In this document: positions 34,211 to 43,411 of the stretch, in pieces
Position numbering within the stretch: the stretch's first letter is position 1
How the letters are laid out: each line of letters starts with the position of its first letter
DNA from: Corynebacterium pseudokroppenstedtii
Lineage (GTDB): Bacteria > Actinomycetota > Actinomycetes > Mycobacteriales > Mycobacteriaceae
Direction: 5' to 3'
Assembly (NCBI RefSeq): GCF_019754945.1
Contig: NZ_JAEUWU010000004.1
Coordinates: 333,911 to 397,910 of the forward strand
DNA: 64,000 nucleotides
The notes under the pieces: model-generated
The model's input: the letters and a program-made list of their open reading frames with translations, nothing else
Database searches by the model: none
Told to the model about the DNA's origin: nothing
Translations under genes and position numbers: made by a program

Positions 34211-34387
34211 ACCCACGACCTACCTTAATCTTATGGATTCATCCTGATTAATAGGGGTTTTTCATCCATTATGGCCCCGACCTGCGCCCATTTATGGCAT
34301 CTATTTCGGAATAAAGAGAAATTTCTTCACGTTAAAGGTTGCGAAAGCCCGGAGCTTCCACAACACTGGGTTTCACGCACAAATTAG

Positions 34388-34402
34388 TTGTGCGAGTCAC
34401 AA
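34388..34402. promoter_or_regulatory. TTGTG-CGAGT-CACAA element before sodA
   Basis: A 5-5-5 inverted repeat about 70 bases before the sodA start, near the expected promoter. Only a candidate operator. Confidence 0.3.
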
Positions 34403-34468
34403 TGTTGAGAAAATCACAGTGCGCCATGTTTTAGCGGCGCGTGTTAGCTACTAACGAAAGGTATTGAA

Positions 34469-35074
34469 ATGGCTGTGTACGAACTTCCTGATCTCCCCTA
34501 CGATTACGACGCTCTCGAGCCTCACATCTCTGGCGAGATTATGCAGCTCCACCACGACAAGCACCACGCAACCTACGTTGCTGGCGCCAACACCGCTCTG
34601 GAGAAGCTAGAGAAGGCCCGCGAAGAAGGGGCAGACGCCAACGAGATTCGCGCACTCTCCAAGAACCTCGCCTTCAACCTTGGTGGCCACACCAACCACT
34701 CCATCTTCTGGAAGAACCTGTCCCCGAACGGTGGCGGCGAGCCGACCGGTGAGCTGGCCGAGGCCATCAACCGCGACTTTGGTTCCTTCGAGAAGTTCAA
34801 GGACCACTTCTCCGCTGCTGCTACCGGTCTTCAGGGCTCCGGCTGGGCTGTCCTCGGCTACGACCACATCGCTGGCCGCCTCATTATCGAGCAGCTGACC
34901 GACCAGCAGGGCAACGTTTCCGTTGACTTCACCCCGCTGTTGATGCTGGACATGTGGGAGCACGCCTTCTACCTCCAGTACAAGAACGTGAAGGCTGACT
35001 ACGTCAAGGCCGTATGGAACGTCTTCAACTGGGAGGACGTTGCAGAGCGCTACGCACGGGCAAAGTCCAAGTAA
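34469..35074 (+). CDS. sodA: Superoxide dismutase, Mn/Fe type
   Basis: A 201-residue enzyme that dismutates superoxide. The metal ligands are all visible: His in [11 protein letters not shown] near 27, His in [10 protein letters not shown] near 76-79, and Asp and His in [17 protein letters not shown] near 164-168. The Gly-Gln pattern ([12 protein letters not shown]) is closer to the Mn form. No signal peptide is seen. A gaaagg site lies 7 bases before ATG 34469. Very biased codon use (AAG, CTG, GGC) suggests high expression. A terminator follows at 35148. Confidence 0.97.
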   Translation: MAVYELPDLPYDYDALEPHISGEIMQLHHDKHHATYVAGANTALEKLEKAREEGADANEIRALSKNLAFNLGGHTNHSIFWKNLSPNGGGEPTGELAEAINRDFGSFEKFKDHFSAAATGLQGSGWAVLGYDHIAGRLIIEQLTDQQGNVSVDFTPLLMLDMWEHAFYLQYKNVKADYVKAVWNVFNWEDVAERYARAKSK

Positions 35075-35147
35075 AGCCCTGTGGCCGGGTATCTGGCCGC
35101 ACACGTGGCCACGGTCAATAAACGGCCACAGCAAAGAGCGTTAGAGA

Positions 35148-35178
35148 AAGAGGCACCCTCGGGTGTCTCTTCTTTTCA
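35148..35178 (+). terminator. Terminator after sodA
   Basis: AGAGGCACCC and GGGTGTCTCT (35149-35158 and 35161-35170) pair with one G-T, followed by TCTTTTC. Confidence 0.85.
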
Positions 35179-35236
35179 TGCGGTGATCTAACGTCAGGTA
35201 CATCTAGCGTCGAGCCGGGAAATCAGGTGTCACACT

Positions 35237-36473
35237 ATGGCCACTCAGGGCTTACCTGACGGGTACACCCCACAATCCCCCATGTACCGCAAAGTCATCT
35301 TGGCGATGGTGGGCGCTGGGTTGGCTTCGTTCAACGCCCTGTACTGCACGCAGGCTCTCCTCCCCGTCCTGTCCGAGGACCTCCATGTCACACCGGCAAC
35401 AGCATCATTAACCGTTTCTGCGACGACAGGGATGCTCGCGCTGTCCATCATTCCGGCGTCAATCATTTCAGAGCGCTTCGGGCGCAAACGAGTCATCATG
35501 CTCAGCGCCCTATCGGCCACGTTGCTGGGCCTTCTTCTCCCCTTATCGACGTCGGTCGGCATGCTGATTACCCTGCGCGGACTGCAGGGCATCACTGTTG
35601 CGGGGGGTTCCGGCAACGGCGATGGCGTATCTGTCGGAAGAGATTCACCCGAAACACGTTCCTCAAGTGATGGGGCTGTATGTGGCGGGGACGTCCGTGG
35701 GCGGGCTGTCCGGCCGCGTTATCCCTTCTGGCGTACTTGAGTTTGCGTCGTGGCGATGGGCTCTCGCGGCCAGCGTGGCGGTAGCCATTATTTTCGCCTT
35801 CATCACGTCATGGGCGCTTCTTGATCAGCAGCGTTTTCAGTCCAAACGCCTGACGTTTCGTTCTGAGTTCAGCGCTATTGCCCAGCACGTGAAAAACCCG
35901 CGCTTGAGTGCGCTATTCACCCTTGCTTTCCTTTTCATGGGCGCTTTCGTGTCGCTGTATGACTATGTTGGGTACCGTTTGACCGGGCACTTTGGCCTCA
36001 GCGAGGGCGTCGCCGGCGCTATTTTCTTCCTCTATCTCTCCGGAACGTGGAGCGCGACGCAGGCCGGGACGATGGTCCACAAGTTCGGGCGTGCGCGTGT
36101 CCTCGTCGGGTCGATCGTCGGCATGATGATCGGCATGGCCGTGCTGTTTTCTCCCGAGCTCATCAGCAGCATCCTCGGGATTTTGCTGTTCACGGCGTGT
36201 TTCTTCGCGGCCCATTCTGTGGCGTCTGGCTGGGTCGGGGTGGTTGCCACCTCCAACCGGGCGGAAGCGTCGTCAATGTATTTGTTCTGCTACTACATGG
36301 GGTCGTCGATTGTGGGCTGGCTCTCCGGCCATGTCCTCCACTCGTGGGAGTGGGGTGGGCTCGTCGTGTGGCTGCTCGCCGGGTTGGCCATAGCAACAGT
36401 GATTGCCCTGTTTATCGCGCGGACCACCCCATCGACGCGGGCGACGACGTCACCGGCACGCGACTCCCGTTGA
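35237..36473 (+). pseudogene. MFS transporter (YnfM-like) with a frameshift at a G6 tract
   Basis: The frame from ATG 35237 encodes a standard MFS start (helices 1-4, with SERFGRKRVIML as the loop 2-3 motif) up to LQGITVAG. The family sequence then continues in another frame as VPATAMAYLSEEIHPKHVPQV and runs to 36473. The switch coincides with six consecutive G at 35592-35597; removing one G restores an intact protein of about 411 residues. The shift may be a true mutation, slippage-based on/off switching, or a base-calling error at the homopolymer. If repaired, it would be an efflux permease of the proton-driven type. Its end overlaps msrA by 24 bases, tail to tail. Confidence 0.82.
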
Positions 36474-37112
36474 GTGAACTGGACAGTAGCCGTTGGGGTT
36501 TTTATCCAGGTACTGCTGGTGCTCGTCTTCAGCGAGGTACATCGTCTTCGTCGGGGTGTCGCAGAGTAGAGAAATGTCGGTGGTGATGTCCCCGTAGCCG
36601 GCATCGGCCAGCGAGTGGGAGAAGGACTCCGCTATCTCACGAGCTTTCTCCACTTCCTCGTCGGTCTGTGCGTAAATCACGGAGCGGTACTGGGTGCCCA
36701 CATCGTTCCCCTGGCGGAACCCCTGCGTGGGGTCGTGCGCCTCGAAAAATGTGCGGATGAGGTCCTCGAACGATACCGTGTCCGGGTCATAGATGACGCG
36801 GACAGTTTCGGCGTGGCCGGTCCGTCCTGTGCATACTTCCGGGTAGGTCGGGTTCGGCGTATACCCACCGGCGTAACCGACCGCCGTGCTTTCTACGCCA
36901 TCGATCTGCCAGAAGAGTTTTTCGGCTCCCCAAAAGCATCCGAGCCCCACAACGACGCTCCGCTGCCCGTCTTTCCAGGGCCCGTCGATGGGGGTTTTTA
37001 GGACAGTGTGCGGTTTGGGGTGCGACAGGATAGGTTCATTGCGCCCCGGAAGCGCATCGTCCCTGTTCACGATGCTTGTTGGTGTGGGTCGAGTGCCAAA
37101 AAGAAATCCCAT
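36450..37112 (-). CDS. msrA: Peptide methionine-S-sulfoxide reductase MsrA
   Basis: A 220-residue repair enzyme that reduces S-methionine sulfoxide in proteins, using thioredoxin. The catalytic Cys is in VVGLGCFWGAEKLFW near residue 58. STAVGYAGGYTPNPTYPEVCTG and FFEAHDPTQGFRQGNDVGTQYRS follow, and EDEHQQYL is near the C-terminus. ATG 37112 is preferred to an opening at 37226 because the protein then begins MGFLFGTRPTPT like other corynebacterial MsrA proteins, and a TACCCT hexamer sits 6 bases upstream. It fits the oxidative-stress setting beside sodA. Confidence 0.94.
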   Translation of the reverse strand: MGFLFGTRPTPTSIVNRDDALPGRNEPILSHPKPHTVLKTPIDGPWKDGQRSVVVGLGCFWGAEKLFWQIDGVESTAVGYAGGYTPNPTYPEVCTGRTGHAETVRVIYDPDTVSFEDLIRTFFEAHDPTQGFRQGNDVGTQYRSVIYAQTDEEVEKAREIAESFSHSLADAGYGDITTDISLLCDTPTKTMYLAEDEHQQYLDKNPNGYCPVHSTGVACR

Positions 37113-37118
37113 GAGCAC

Positions 37119-37124
37119 AGGGTA
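37119..37124 (-). promoter_or_regulatory. -10 hexamer TACCCT for leaderless msrA
   Basis: On the minus strand TACCCT is followed by GTGCTC and the ATG at 37112. No Shine-Dalgarno sequence is present. Confidence 0.4.
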
Positions 37125-37227
37125 GACCGAAGCGGTGGTGTTCGAAAGGCTCGGAGCATGATTATATGCACATTTTCGATGCCCATTTTCCCGTTTGTCC
37201 TCAGTGTGGAATAGCGTAGAAATCACT

Positions 37228-40137
37228 ATGAGTTCCCGCGATGAATCTCTCCCCGTCTCCCCTGATGGTTCGGCTCGTTCTTCTCACTCCGCCGACGACA
37301 ATTCCGCTGGGCAGACCAGCCCCGGCCGGTCCCACGGGCCTGCTTCCGGCGGGCCGAGCGAGTCATCGTCCTCGAAGACATCAGCGAAGTCCTGGCACCG
37401 GCGCGCCTCCCGACCCGTGAGCTTGTGGCTCGCCGCCATCATTGTCCTCGCCTTGGCACACCCGTTTGTGCCAAATAACCGCTGGATGATGGTGCATTTC
37501 TTCACCCTCGGCGCGCTGATGAACTCGATTATGGTGTGGTCACAGCACTTCACCGAAAAGTTCCTCCACCAAAGACTTCCTGACTCCTCCCGCCCGAGGC
37601 AGGTGGCCCTCATTTATGCCCTCAACGTGGGCGTTATCCTCTGCGTCATTGGGCAGGCATTTAACGACGCTGCACGCGGCGCGCACGGGTGGGCGTGGAT
37701 TGTTGTCACCGTGGGAGCCGTCATTGTTGGTGTAGCCGTGGCGATCCACGCGATATCGCTCATTTCGCAATGGGTGAAGGCACGTCGCGGTGCCGCGAAA
37801 TCCGGCTCTGAACTGGGTGATTACGCGGCGATCGTCATGTTCTACATCGCTGCGTCGTTAATCCTGCCCATTGGCGCGGGCTTGGGCGCGACCCTGGCTC
37901 ATCCTCTTCCGGGGACGTGGCATGACCGGCTGATTGTGATGCACATGGCGGTCAACGTGCTCGGCTTCGTCGGCCTAACCGCCGCGGGCACACTGACCAT
38001 CCTTTTCCCCGCTATTTGGCGTGCGCGCGTGTCGGGGTTCCGCCCAGTTCCGACGCTCGCCGCGATGTTGGGCGGCATCCTGGTGCTGAGCATTGGCACA
38101 ATTTCCGGACGCTTCGAGCTCGTCGGTATCGGCATGGTGGTCTACGGAGCAGGGTGGATCCTGTGCGCACACCCGTGGGCGGGCATCGTTCGGAACTCCC
38201 GGCGCGTCTCCCACGAACCACCTGCAGTTTTCGCGCGCTCGTCGGTGGCCTTCGCCGTTCTGTGGGTCATCGGCACGATGCTCGTCGCGGGGATCAGCCA
38301 GATCCTGAACCCGGACGAGATTATTTCGACGCCGACGGTTCCTCTGGTGGTTGGTTTCGGCGCGCAATTGCTCATTGGTGTGATGTGCTACCTGCTTCCC
38401 TCGACGATGGGCGGTGGCGGTAAGGCCGTATCACAAGGCCTTGCGACGCTGGATTTCATGGGTCCTGCGCGAACGACGATGGTGAACGTCGGCTTGATCC
38501 TGTGGGTTCTTCCCGTCGGCGGATGGCTTCACATTGTGGGCTCATTTGCTGCGGGTATTGGCTTAGCGATGTTTGTTCCGCTGGCTGCTGTGTCGGCTAA
38601 AAACCAAGTTAAGGCGATTCGCGCGCAGGCTGCGACACGTCGGAAAAAGGCTGATGAGCAGGCAGCGTCGTCTACTTCACCTGCCGACGAGACCGGTACC
38701 AACGCTGCCCGCGCGATTCCCCCGAACCCACCGCATTCACGCTCACCGCTCGCCCAGGTTGCGGCCACGATGTCAGCGATCGCGCTCATTGCATGCACCA
38801 CTCTCGCCATAACCGGGACCGGTAGTGGTTCGTCGGACAATTCCGGGGGCTCCACCGTCGCGGCAACCGGGCATACGACGTCAGTTACCGTGACGGCCAA
38901 AGGCATGTCCTTCAGCCCAAATTCCATTGACGTTCCGGCTGGTGACCGCCTCAAAGTGACGTTGAAGAACGATGGCGACCAAGTCCATGACCTCAAGCTG
39001 GCCGATGGCAGCGAAACGGGGAAAGTGGACCCCGGAGAGAGCAAAACGTTCACATCGGGCGTGATCACGAAGAAGACTAAGGGTTGGTGCACTATCCCCG
39101 GCCACCAAATGCGCGGTATGGAGCTGACCGTGAATATCAAGGGCGGCTCAAACGGTTCCGCCGGGGCAAACTCCACCGACAGCGATTCCAGCGGCGATGC
39201 TGCGTCGGATAAGGACGATGTTCACGCCAGCGGACACTCTATGACATCGACGAGTACGGATAGTCCGCTGAAACCCGAGGTCATTCGCGATCCATCAGTG
39301 GGCCCTGCACCCGAGGGGACAACACACGATATTGATTTGACGGTCTCACAGGTTAACCGGACAATTCGGGAAGACGGCACGAAGCGCGCGTCGTGGACAT
39401 TCAACGGTGCGCCCATGGGGCCGGTGCTGCGTGGTCACGTCGGCGATGAGTTCGTCGTCCATCTAAAGAATGATGGTTCTATTAGCCACTCGATTGATTT
39501 CCACGCGGGCATGGTGAGCCCTGACCAGCCCATGCGGTCTATTAAGCCTGGTGAGTCGCTGGAGTACCGGTTCCGCGCTGAGCATGCCGGTATCTGGTTG
39601 TATCACTGCGGTACGGCCCCGATCAGTATGCATATTGCTGCCGGCATGTTCGGTGCTGTGATTATTGATCCGCCGGACCTGGACCCCGTGGATCATGAGT
39701 ACATCATGGTTCAGTCGGAGCTGTATGGCCTGGGTAAGGATAAAGACAATCCGGTTGATTCCGCATTGCTCCGCAGCGAACAACCCAGCAAGGTGGTGTT
39801 TAACGGCCTCGAGAACCAGTACGTCCAAAAGCCTCTCGAGCTCAAGCATGGTGAGCGCGCACGGTTCTGGTTGCTCAATGCGGGCCCGAATATTTCCGAG
39901 TCCTTCCACATTGTGGGCACGCAGTTTGATACCAGTTACAAGGAGGGTTCGTACACTCTTCGACATGGGCGTGACGCCTTCGGTGTCGACGATGGCGGTT
40001 CTCAGGCGCTTGATCTTTTGGCCGCTCAGGGCGGTTTTGTGGAGGCCGACTTCCCCGAAGCCGGTACCTACACGATGGTTAACCACCAGTTTGCCGACGC
40101 TGAACGCGGCGCGATGGGCAAGATCAAGGTCAGTTAA
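37228..40137 (+). CDS. nirK: Membrane-anchored copper nitrite reductase (polytopic NirK fusion)
   Basis: A 969-residue fusion. Residues about 65-460 form 10 or more transmembrane helices, several with His (WMMVHFFTLGALMN, LIVMHMAVNVLGF), followed by another helix near 515-535. A cupredoxin domain (about 551-640) has a full type-1 copper set: His587, Cys621, His626, Met631. The last 270 residues are a two-domain NirK. It has His754, Asp757, His759, His793-Cys794, His802, Met807, His894 and His953, matching type-1 ligands, type-2 ligands and the catalytic Asp/His pair of classical NirK. It should reduce nitrite to NO outside the membrane. ATG 37228 was chosen over 37195 by the shorter, more usual start. 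No NO reductase is in the window. Confidence 0.9.
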   Translation: MSSRDESLPVSPDGSARSSHSADDNSAGQTSPGRSHGPASGGPSESSSSKTSAKSWHRRASRPVSLWLAAIIVLALAHPFVPNNRWMMVHFFTLGALMNSIMVWSQHFTEKFLHQRLPDSSRPRQVALIYALNVGVILCVIGQAFNDAARGAHGWAWIVVTVGAVIVGVAVAIHAISLISQWVKARRGAAKSGSELGDYAAIVMFYIAASLILPIGAGLGATLAHPLPGTWHDRLIVMHMAVNVLGFVGLTAAGTLTILFPAIWRARVSGFRPVPTLAAMLGGILVLSIGTISGRFELVGIGMVVYGAGWILCAHPWAGIVRNSRRVSHEPPAVFARSSVAFAVLWVIGTMLVAGISQILNPDEIISTPTVPLVVGFGAQLLIGVMCYLLPSTMGGGGKAVSQGLATLDFMGPARTTMVNVGLILWVLPVGGWLHIVGSFAAGIGLAMFVPLAAVSAKNQVKAIRAQAATRRKKADEQAASSTSPADETGTNAARAIPPNPPHSRSPLAQVAATMSAIALIACTTLAITGTGSGSSDNSGGSTVAATGHTTSVTVTAKGMSFSPNSIDVPAGDRLKVTLKNDGDQVHDLKLADGSETGKVDPGESKTFTSGVITKKTKGWCTIPGHQMRGMELTVNIKGGSNGSAGANSTDSDSSGDAASDKDDVHASGHSMTSTSTDSPLKPEVIRDPSVGPAPEGTTHDIDLTVSQVNRTIREDGTKRASWTFNGAPMGPVLRGHVGDEFVVHLKNDGSISHSIDFHAGMVSPDQPMRSIKPGESLEYRFRAEHAGIWLYHCGTAPISMHIAAGMFGAVIIDPPDLDPVDHEYIMVQSELYGLGKDKDNPVDSALLRSEQPSKVVFNGLENQYVQKPLELKHGERARFWLLNAGPNISESFHIVGTQFDTSYKEGSYTLRHGRDAFGVDDGGSQALDLLAAQGGFVEADFPEAGTYTMVNHQFADAERGAMGKIKVS

Positions 40138-42070
40138 CGGTGAGGTGTGGGGCGGGCATGGTGTGTGCGCCCGGCGCGCCTGCCGTGAGCCAATTCCTGA
40201 CGACGGCCGTCGCGCGGCAGTCATCCCTGTTATAGCGAAGGAGTAGTGCGCGGGCGTCGTGTTTGCTCGTCACGCCCGTGGGGATGGGAGTTAATGGATC
40301 GACCCCTTTTGCCTGCATAAACACTGATAATGATGCTTCCCCGTCCATGTCGGCGTCTTCCCAGTGGAAGCCGGCAAGTGGCGCCACGGTTTTCAAGCCC
40401 AATCCTGCTGGCCCCACCAGTTCGCCTTTGACGGCCGCATACACGTCAACCCATTCGGGCGAGCGGATGAACTGGTTGACCTCCGCGACGGTGGGAACGG
40501 TAACCGTTGTTGCGGGTGCTGGTTCCGGGCCTTCGTAGGCAGCAGTGCTGAAAGTGAGCCCACCAAACCGCTGGGCAGACCGTTTAAGCCACATGTTCTC
40601 CCCTTGAGCCCCATAGCAGTAGGCGGCGAAGCTATCGCCCCGGGCATGAGCGCGGTCTCGTTGATCCATGAGCCACGCCCAAAACATGGCGAAATTTCGT
40701 GCTTCGGCATCGGAGTTCAGCTGCTGCCACGTCACGAAGGGTCGGTAGGTGGATCCGTTCCAGGTCCCCCACAAGTAGCATCCGCGCTCGAGGTACGCTT
40801 CCATATCCACATCGATTTCGACATCTGCTCTGCGGACAACGTCGGCATCACCACGTGCAAGGTCCGTCCGTACCCTATTCTCGGCCGCGATGCTTCCATG
40901 CGCCTTATGCGCCTTATTCCGACATTGCCGCACCTTGTCAGGACGATGAACGGCTGTCCAGCCTTGCGTGTAGGCATACGCCATGATGCTGGCATCGCCA
41001 CAGCCAGCGTCGGCAAGCTGATGAACAGTGGATATGCCGGCAAGGCGATATTTGTCCGCCCGCGCCCCATGTAAAACAAGGCTGATATCGTCCATCTGCT
41101 TCAATTCGGTGTGGCAATCGCGCTCAAAGCGGCAGCTGCGGCACGCCTTAATTTTTCGCGGCTGCGTAGAGATAGGCACTCGAACTGCATCAACAAACCC
41201 GTCGGTCATCGTGCCGACGGGCCACACCGCGACATCATGAGCGCCCTGCCCCACAATCCCGATCAGGTCGGACGACGACCCAACGTCGCGAAGGGCATAA
41301 TGCGCCGCGACCAGCGGATGAATGTCTCCGGAGTGCGTTTTGGCCCGGCCCGACCGCCACAGGGGAGCCGATGTGCCCAACCTCGGTAAGGAGACCGACA
41401 TAATGCGCCGTGTGGGGTCCGGCACGATGCCTTGGTGGGTGCTCACAGTGACCGGCATGTAGCGAGCCTCATGCGGGAACACCGATGAATCCACCCGAAC
41501 CAGCAGGTCAGGAGCAGTACCGATAATGACGTCATCCGTGGGGCTCAGGGCCGGATCGGTGGGATCAGCCAACCACCACGGGTTAGCCACGTCCACACCG
41601 GGGCGCGCATCCTGCAGCTCTGCCATGGATATTCGCGCCGTGAGCCGCGGGTTGATAATCACTCGTACGCCCTCAGCCAGGGCCTCCAGAGTGGCGCACT
41701 CCTGGGCATCCCACATCGCCTCACGATCCTGGAGGGTGAGGTGCGTCCCCGCATGATCGCAGTCCGCTTGGGTCTCGGCATCCGTCGCCCATCTGGCTTC
41801 CTTCGCACAATTAGCGATCGTCATTGTGAGTGATTTTTTATTGCCAACGCCGGGTACGGTGGCTCCGTCGTCGCTCAGCTGCCCAAATACCAGAGTACGT
41901 TCGAGCTCTGACCTGGCCTGACGCGCTCGAGCTGCTTCCCGCGGTGGACGAGGCTGGCCTTCACGATCGAAGGTGCGGTGTTGGCGAATGCGATACCGAC
42001 ATCCCGATAGCTCTGTAGCCTCTACGGGAGTATCCGCGGGATGGGGTCTCGGTGCAGTCATTAGGTTCAT
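40130..42070 (-). CDS. RecB-like nuclease of the TM0106 family
   Basis: A 646-residue soluble protein. The N-terminal half resembles a PD-(D/E)XK (RecB-type) nuclease and ends in a Cys cluster (KACRSCRFERDCHTE) that may hold a metal or Fe-S cluster. The C-terminal part looks like an RNase H-like exonuclease domain ending with YNRDDCRATAVVRNWL, the usual close of this family. It may act in DNA repair or RNA processing; no function has been shown to my knowledge. It overlaps the nirK end by eight bases, tail to tail. The first Met (42070) or the fourth residue (42061) could be the start; neither has a good ribosome site. Confidence 0.8.
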   Translation of the reverse strand: MNLMTAPRPHPADTPVEATELSGCRYRIRQHRTFDREGQPRPPREAARARQARSELERTLVFGQLSDDGATVPGVGNKKSLTMTIANCAKEARWATDAETQADCDHAGTHLTLQDREAMWDAQECATLEALAEGVRVIINPRLTARISMAELQDARPGVDVANPWWLADPTDPALSPTDDVIIGTAPDLLVRVDSSVFPHEARYMPVTVSTHQGIVPDPTRRIMSVSLPRLGTSAPLWRSGRAKTHSGDIHPLVAAHYALRDVGSSSDLIGIVGQGAHDVAVWPVGTMTDGFVDAVRVPISTQPRKIKACRSCRFERDCHTELKQMDDISLVLHGARADKYRLAGISTVHQLADAGCGDASIMAYAYTQGWTAVHRPDKVRQCRNKAHKAHGSIAAENRVRTDLARGDADVVRRADVEIDVDMEAYLERGCYLWGTWNGSTYRPFVTWQQLNSDAEARNFAMFWAWLMDQRDRAHARGDSFAAYCYGAQGENMWLKRSAQRFGGLTFSTAAYEGPEPAPATTVTVPTVAEVNQFIRSPEWVDVYAAVKGELVGPAGLGLKTVAPLAGFHWEDADMDGEASLSVFMQAKGVDPLTPIPTGVTSKHDARALLLRYNRDDCRATAVVRNWLTAGAPGAHTMPAPHLTVN

Positions 42071-42267
42071 TATTTCAGGCGGGCTCGCGCAAAATATGGT
42101 GAGGGCACCACAATTAACGCTCTATGGCAGGATAACCGTTAGAGTAGAAGACGATAGAAGTAGTTAAAATTTACGTGAACTACTGAGCATTCCAACACGG
42201 TAGCGCAGAGCAAGTGCCGGTCGGTTACGCGCCAGCGCATTAGCTCTGAACTCAACAAGGATGGATC

Positions 42268-42894
42268 ATGGGATTATTAAAGCGAGCACGTCAAAAACGT
42301 CGCGACCGTAAATTAGCTGAAAAGATCGCGAAGCGTCAGGCAAAGTCCCGCGCTAAGGATGAAAAGAAGCTCAACGCGAAAAAAGAGAAATATCTGAACA
42401 AGACCGCCAAAAAGGTCATGAAGCAGGATGCGAAGGACCGCAAGGACCAACGCAAGCATGAAAAGGACCTTGCACAGGCCGCTGTGCAGCAAATTCGTGA
42501 GCGGAGTTTCTCGCCCGCTAAGGCTGCAAAGTGGGCTGGGGCTCTTCGCGTGGCGGCTCCGGTAGTTATCCCCCTGATCTACAGAGCGGTCAATGGAATT
42601 GAAGGCCGAAGCGTAGCGAACAAAGCCAAGAAACTGGGGCTGTCTGCTCAGGACTTGTCTCGGTTCCGCGGTGATGGCGCTCCGCTGAAAGCTCGTGTAG
42701 AGAATGTACGAGTTCAGGCGAAGGATGCCCCGTCCGGTTTCGCCAGGGACGTCAATAAGCGGCTGGATCTTTTGCTCAATAACATTGAGAGCGCAGAGAA
42801 GATGCCGAAGCAGCAGCGTAACCGGGCGCTATCGAAGGCATCGGCTGAGCTGGATGCCATGCAATCGGAGATCCACCACAAGATCGCGCATTAA
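42268..42894 (+). CDS. Lys-rich DUF6474-like protein
   Basis: A 208-residue protein. The first 75 residues are extremely rich in Lys, Arg and Ala with few hydrophobic residues (RQKRRDRKLAEKIAKRQAKS), a likely nucleic-acid- or membrane-surface-binding helix. A short hydrophobic stretch follows (AAPVVIPLIYRAV, about 91-103), then helical segments. Proteins of this shape are common in corynebacteria and mycobacteria (DUF6474, from memory) without known function. ATG 42268 has aagga 8 bases upstream. A terminator follows. Confidence 0.75.
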   Translation: MGLLKRARQKRRDRKLAEKIAKRQAKSRAKDEKKLNAKKEKYLNKTAKKVMKQDAKDRKDQRKHEKDLAQAAVQQIRERSFSPAKAAKWAGALRVAAPVVIPLIYRAVNGIEGRSVANKAKKLGLSAQDLSRFRGDGAPLKARVENVRVQAKDAPSGFARDVNKRLDLLLNNIESAEKMPKQQRNRALSKASAELDAMQSEIHHKIAH

Positions 42895-42912
42895 TACCCA
42901 TCACATTCCTAC

Positions 42913-42945
42913 CTCCGCAGGGTTCTCCGCCCTGTGGAGCTTTTC
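42913..42945 (+). terminator. Terminator after the DUF6474-like gene
   Basis: CTCCGCAGGG and CCCTGTGGAG (42913-42922 and 42930-42939, one G-T) with loop TTCTCCG, followed by CTTTTC. Confidence 0.85.
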
Positions 42946-43411
42946 TATGTGGGCAGAATGTCGGTAGGTGTGGTGGGGCTACTTTTCGAATACAACCTCT
43001 TTTGCCTTCCTTATGTTTTGCTGGCAGTTGGATCGGGATTATGCCCACCAGATCAAAGCCCCCTGTGTAAACACGTAGTAAAAACTGATTCACAGTGGTG
43101 AGAAATCGTCTCAGAGATATCTGTTGGCACACCGTTAATAGTGTTCAGAACCGCGTTAGTGCTTTAAAAGAAGGTTTCCAATAAATAGAGAAATTAATGG
43201 TGGGAGCGAGTAGACTTTCGCCGAATATATACGCATAATGGTGTAGCATATGGTGTTATCGACATATGGTTACGGCCATTTGATGTCATCCATTTGATGT
43301 CATCGTGTCGTACGCTGCCGCGTGACGGCGCTCAATCATGGTGCGTGATCGTAGGGTTCACCGCGGCTAGATTCTCTCACCATAAGAAAAGATTGATATA
43401 AGGAGATAACA
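42946..43411. other. AT-rich upstream region of lsr2
   Basis: A 466-base gap, clearly richer in A+T than the flanks, with repeated CATATGGT (about 43245 and 43263) and a perfect 14-bp tandem repeat at 43277-43304. No gene was seen. Such AT-rich tracts are what Lsr2 itself binds, so autoregulation is possible. Confidence 0.55.
43277..43304 (+). repeat. Perfect tandem repeat (CATTTGATGTCATC) x2
   Basis: Two adjacent identical 14-bp units about 110 bases upstream of the lsr2 start. Confidence 0.9.

Larger units (their letters stand above)
33983..34468. other. Divergent control region between ldh and sodA
   Basis: A 486-base gap with promoters for both directions. It contains a CAATCA...TGATTG inverted repeat around an ACCCCC motif (34101-34130), a 16-bp perfect palindrome (34195-34210), and TTGTG/CACAA (34388-34402) close to sodA. 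A pyrimidine/T-rich block lies at about 34178-34192. No gene was recognised. Confidence 0.6.

Noticed and set aside
36615..37001. Plus-strand frame opposite msrA
   Set aside because: The catalytic GCFWGAE and other MsrA blocks are on the minus strand.
43201..43310. CRISPR array, because of adjacent repeats
   Set aside because: Only two 14-bp units without spacers and no cas genes.
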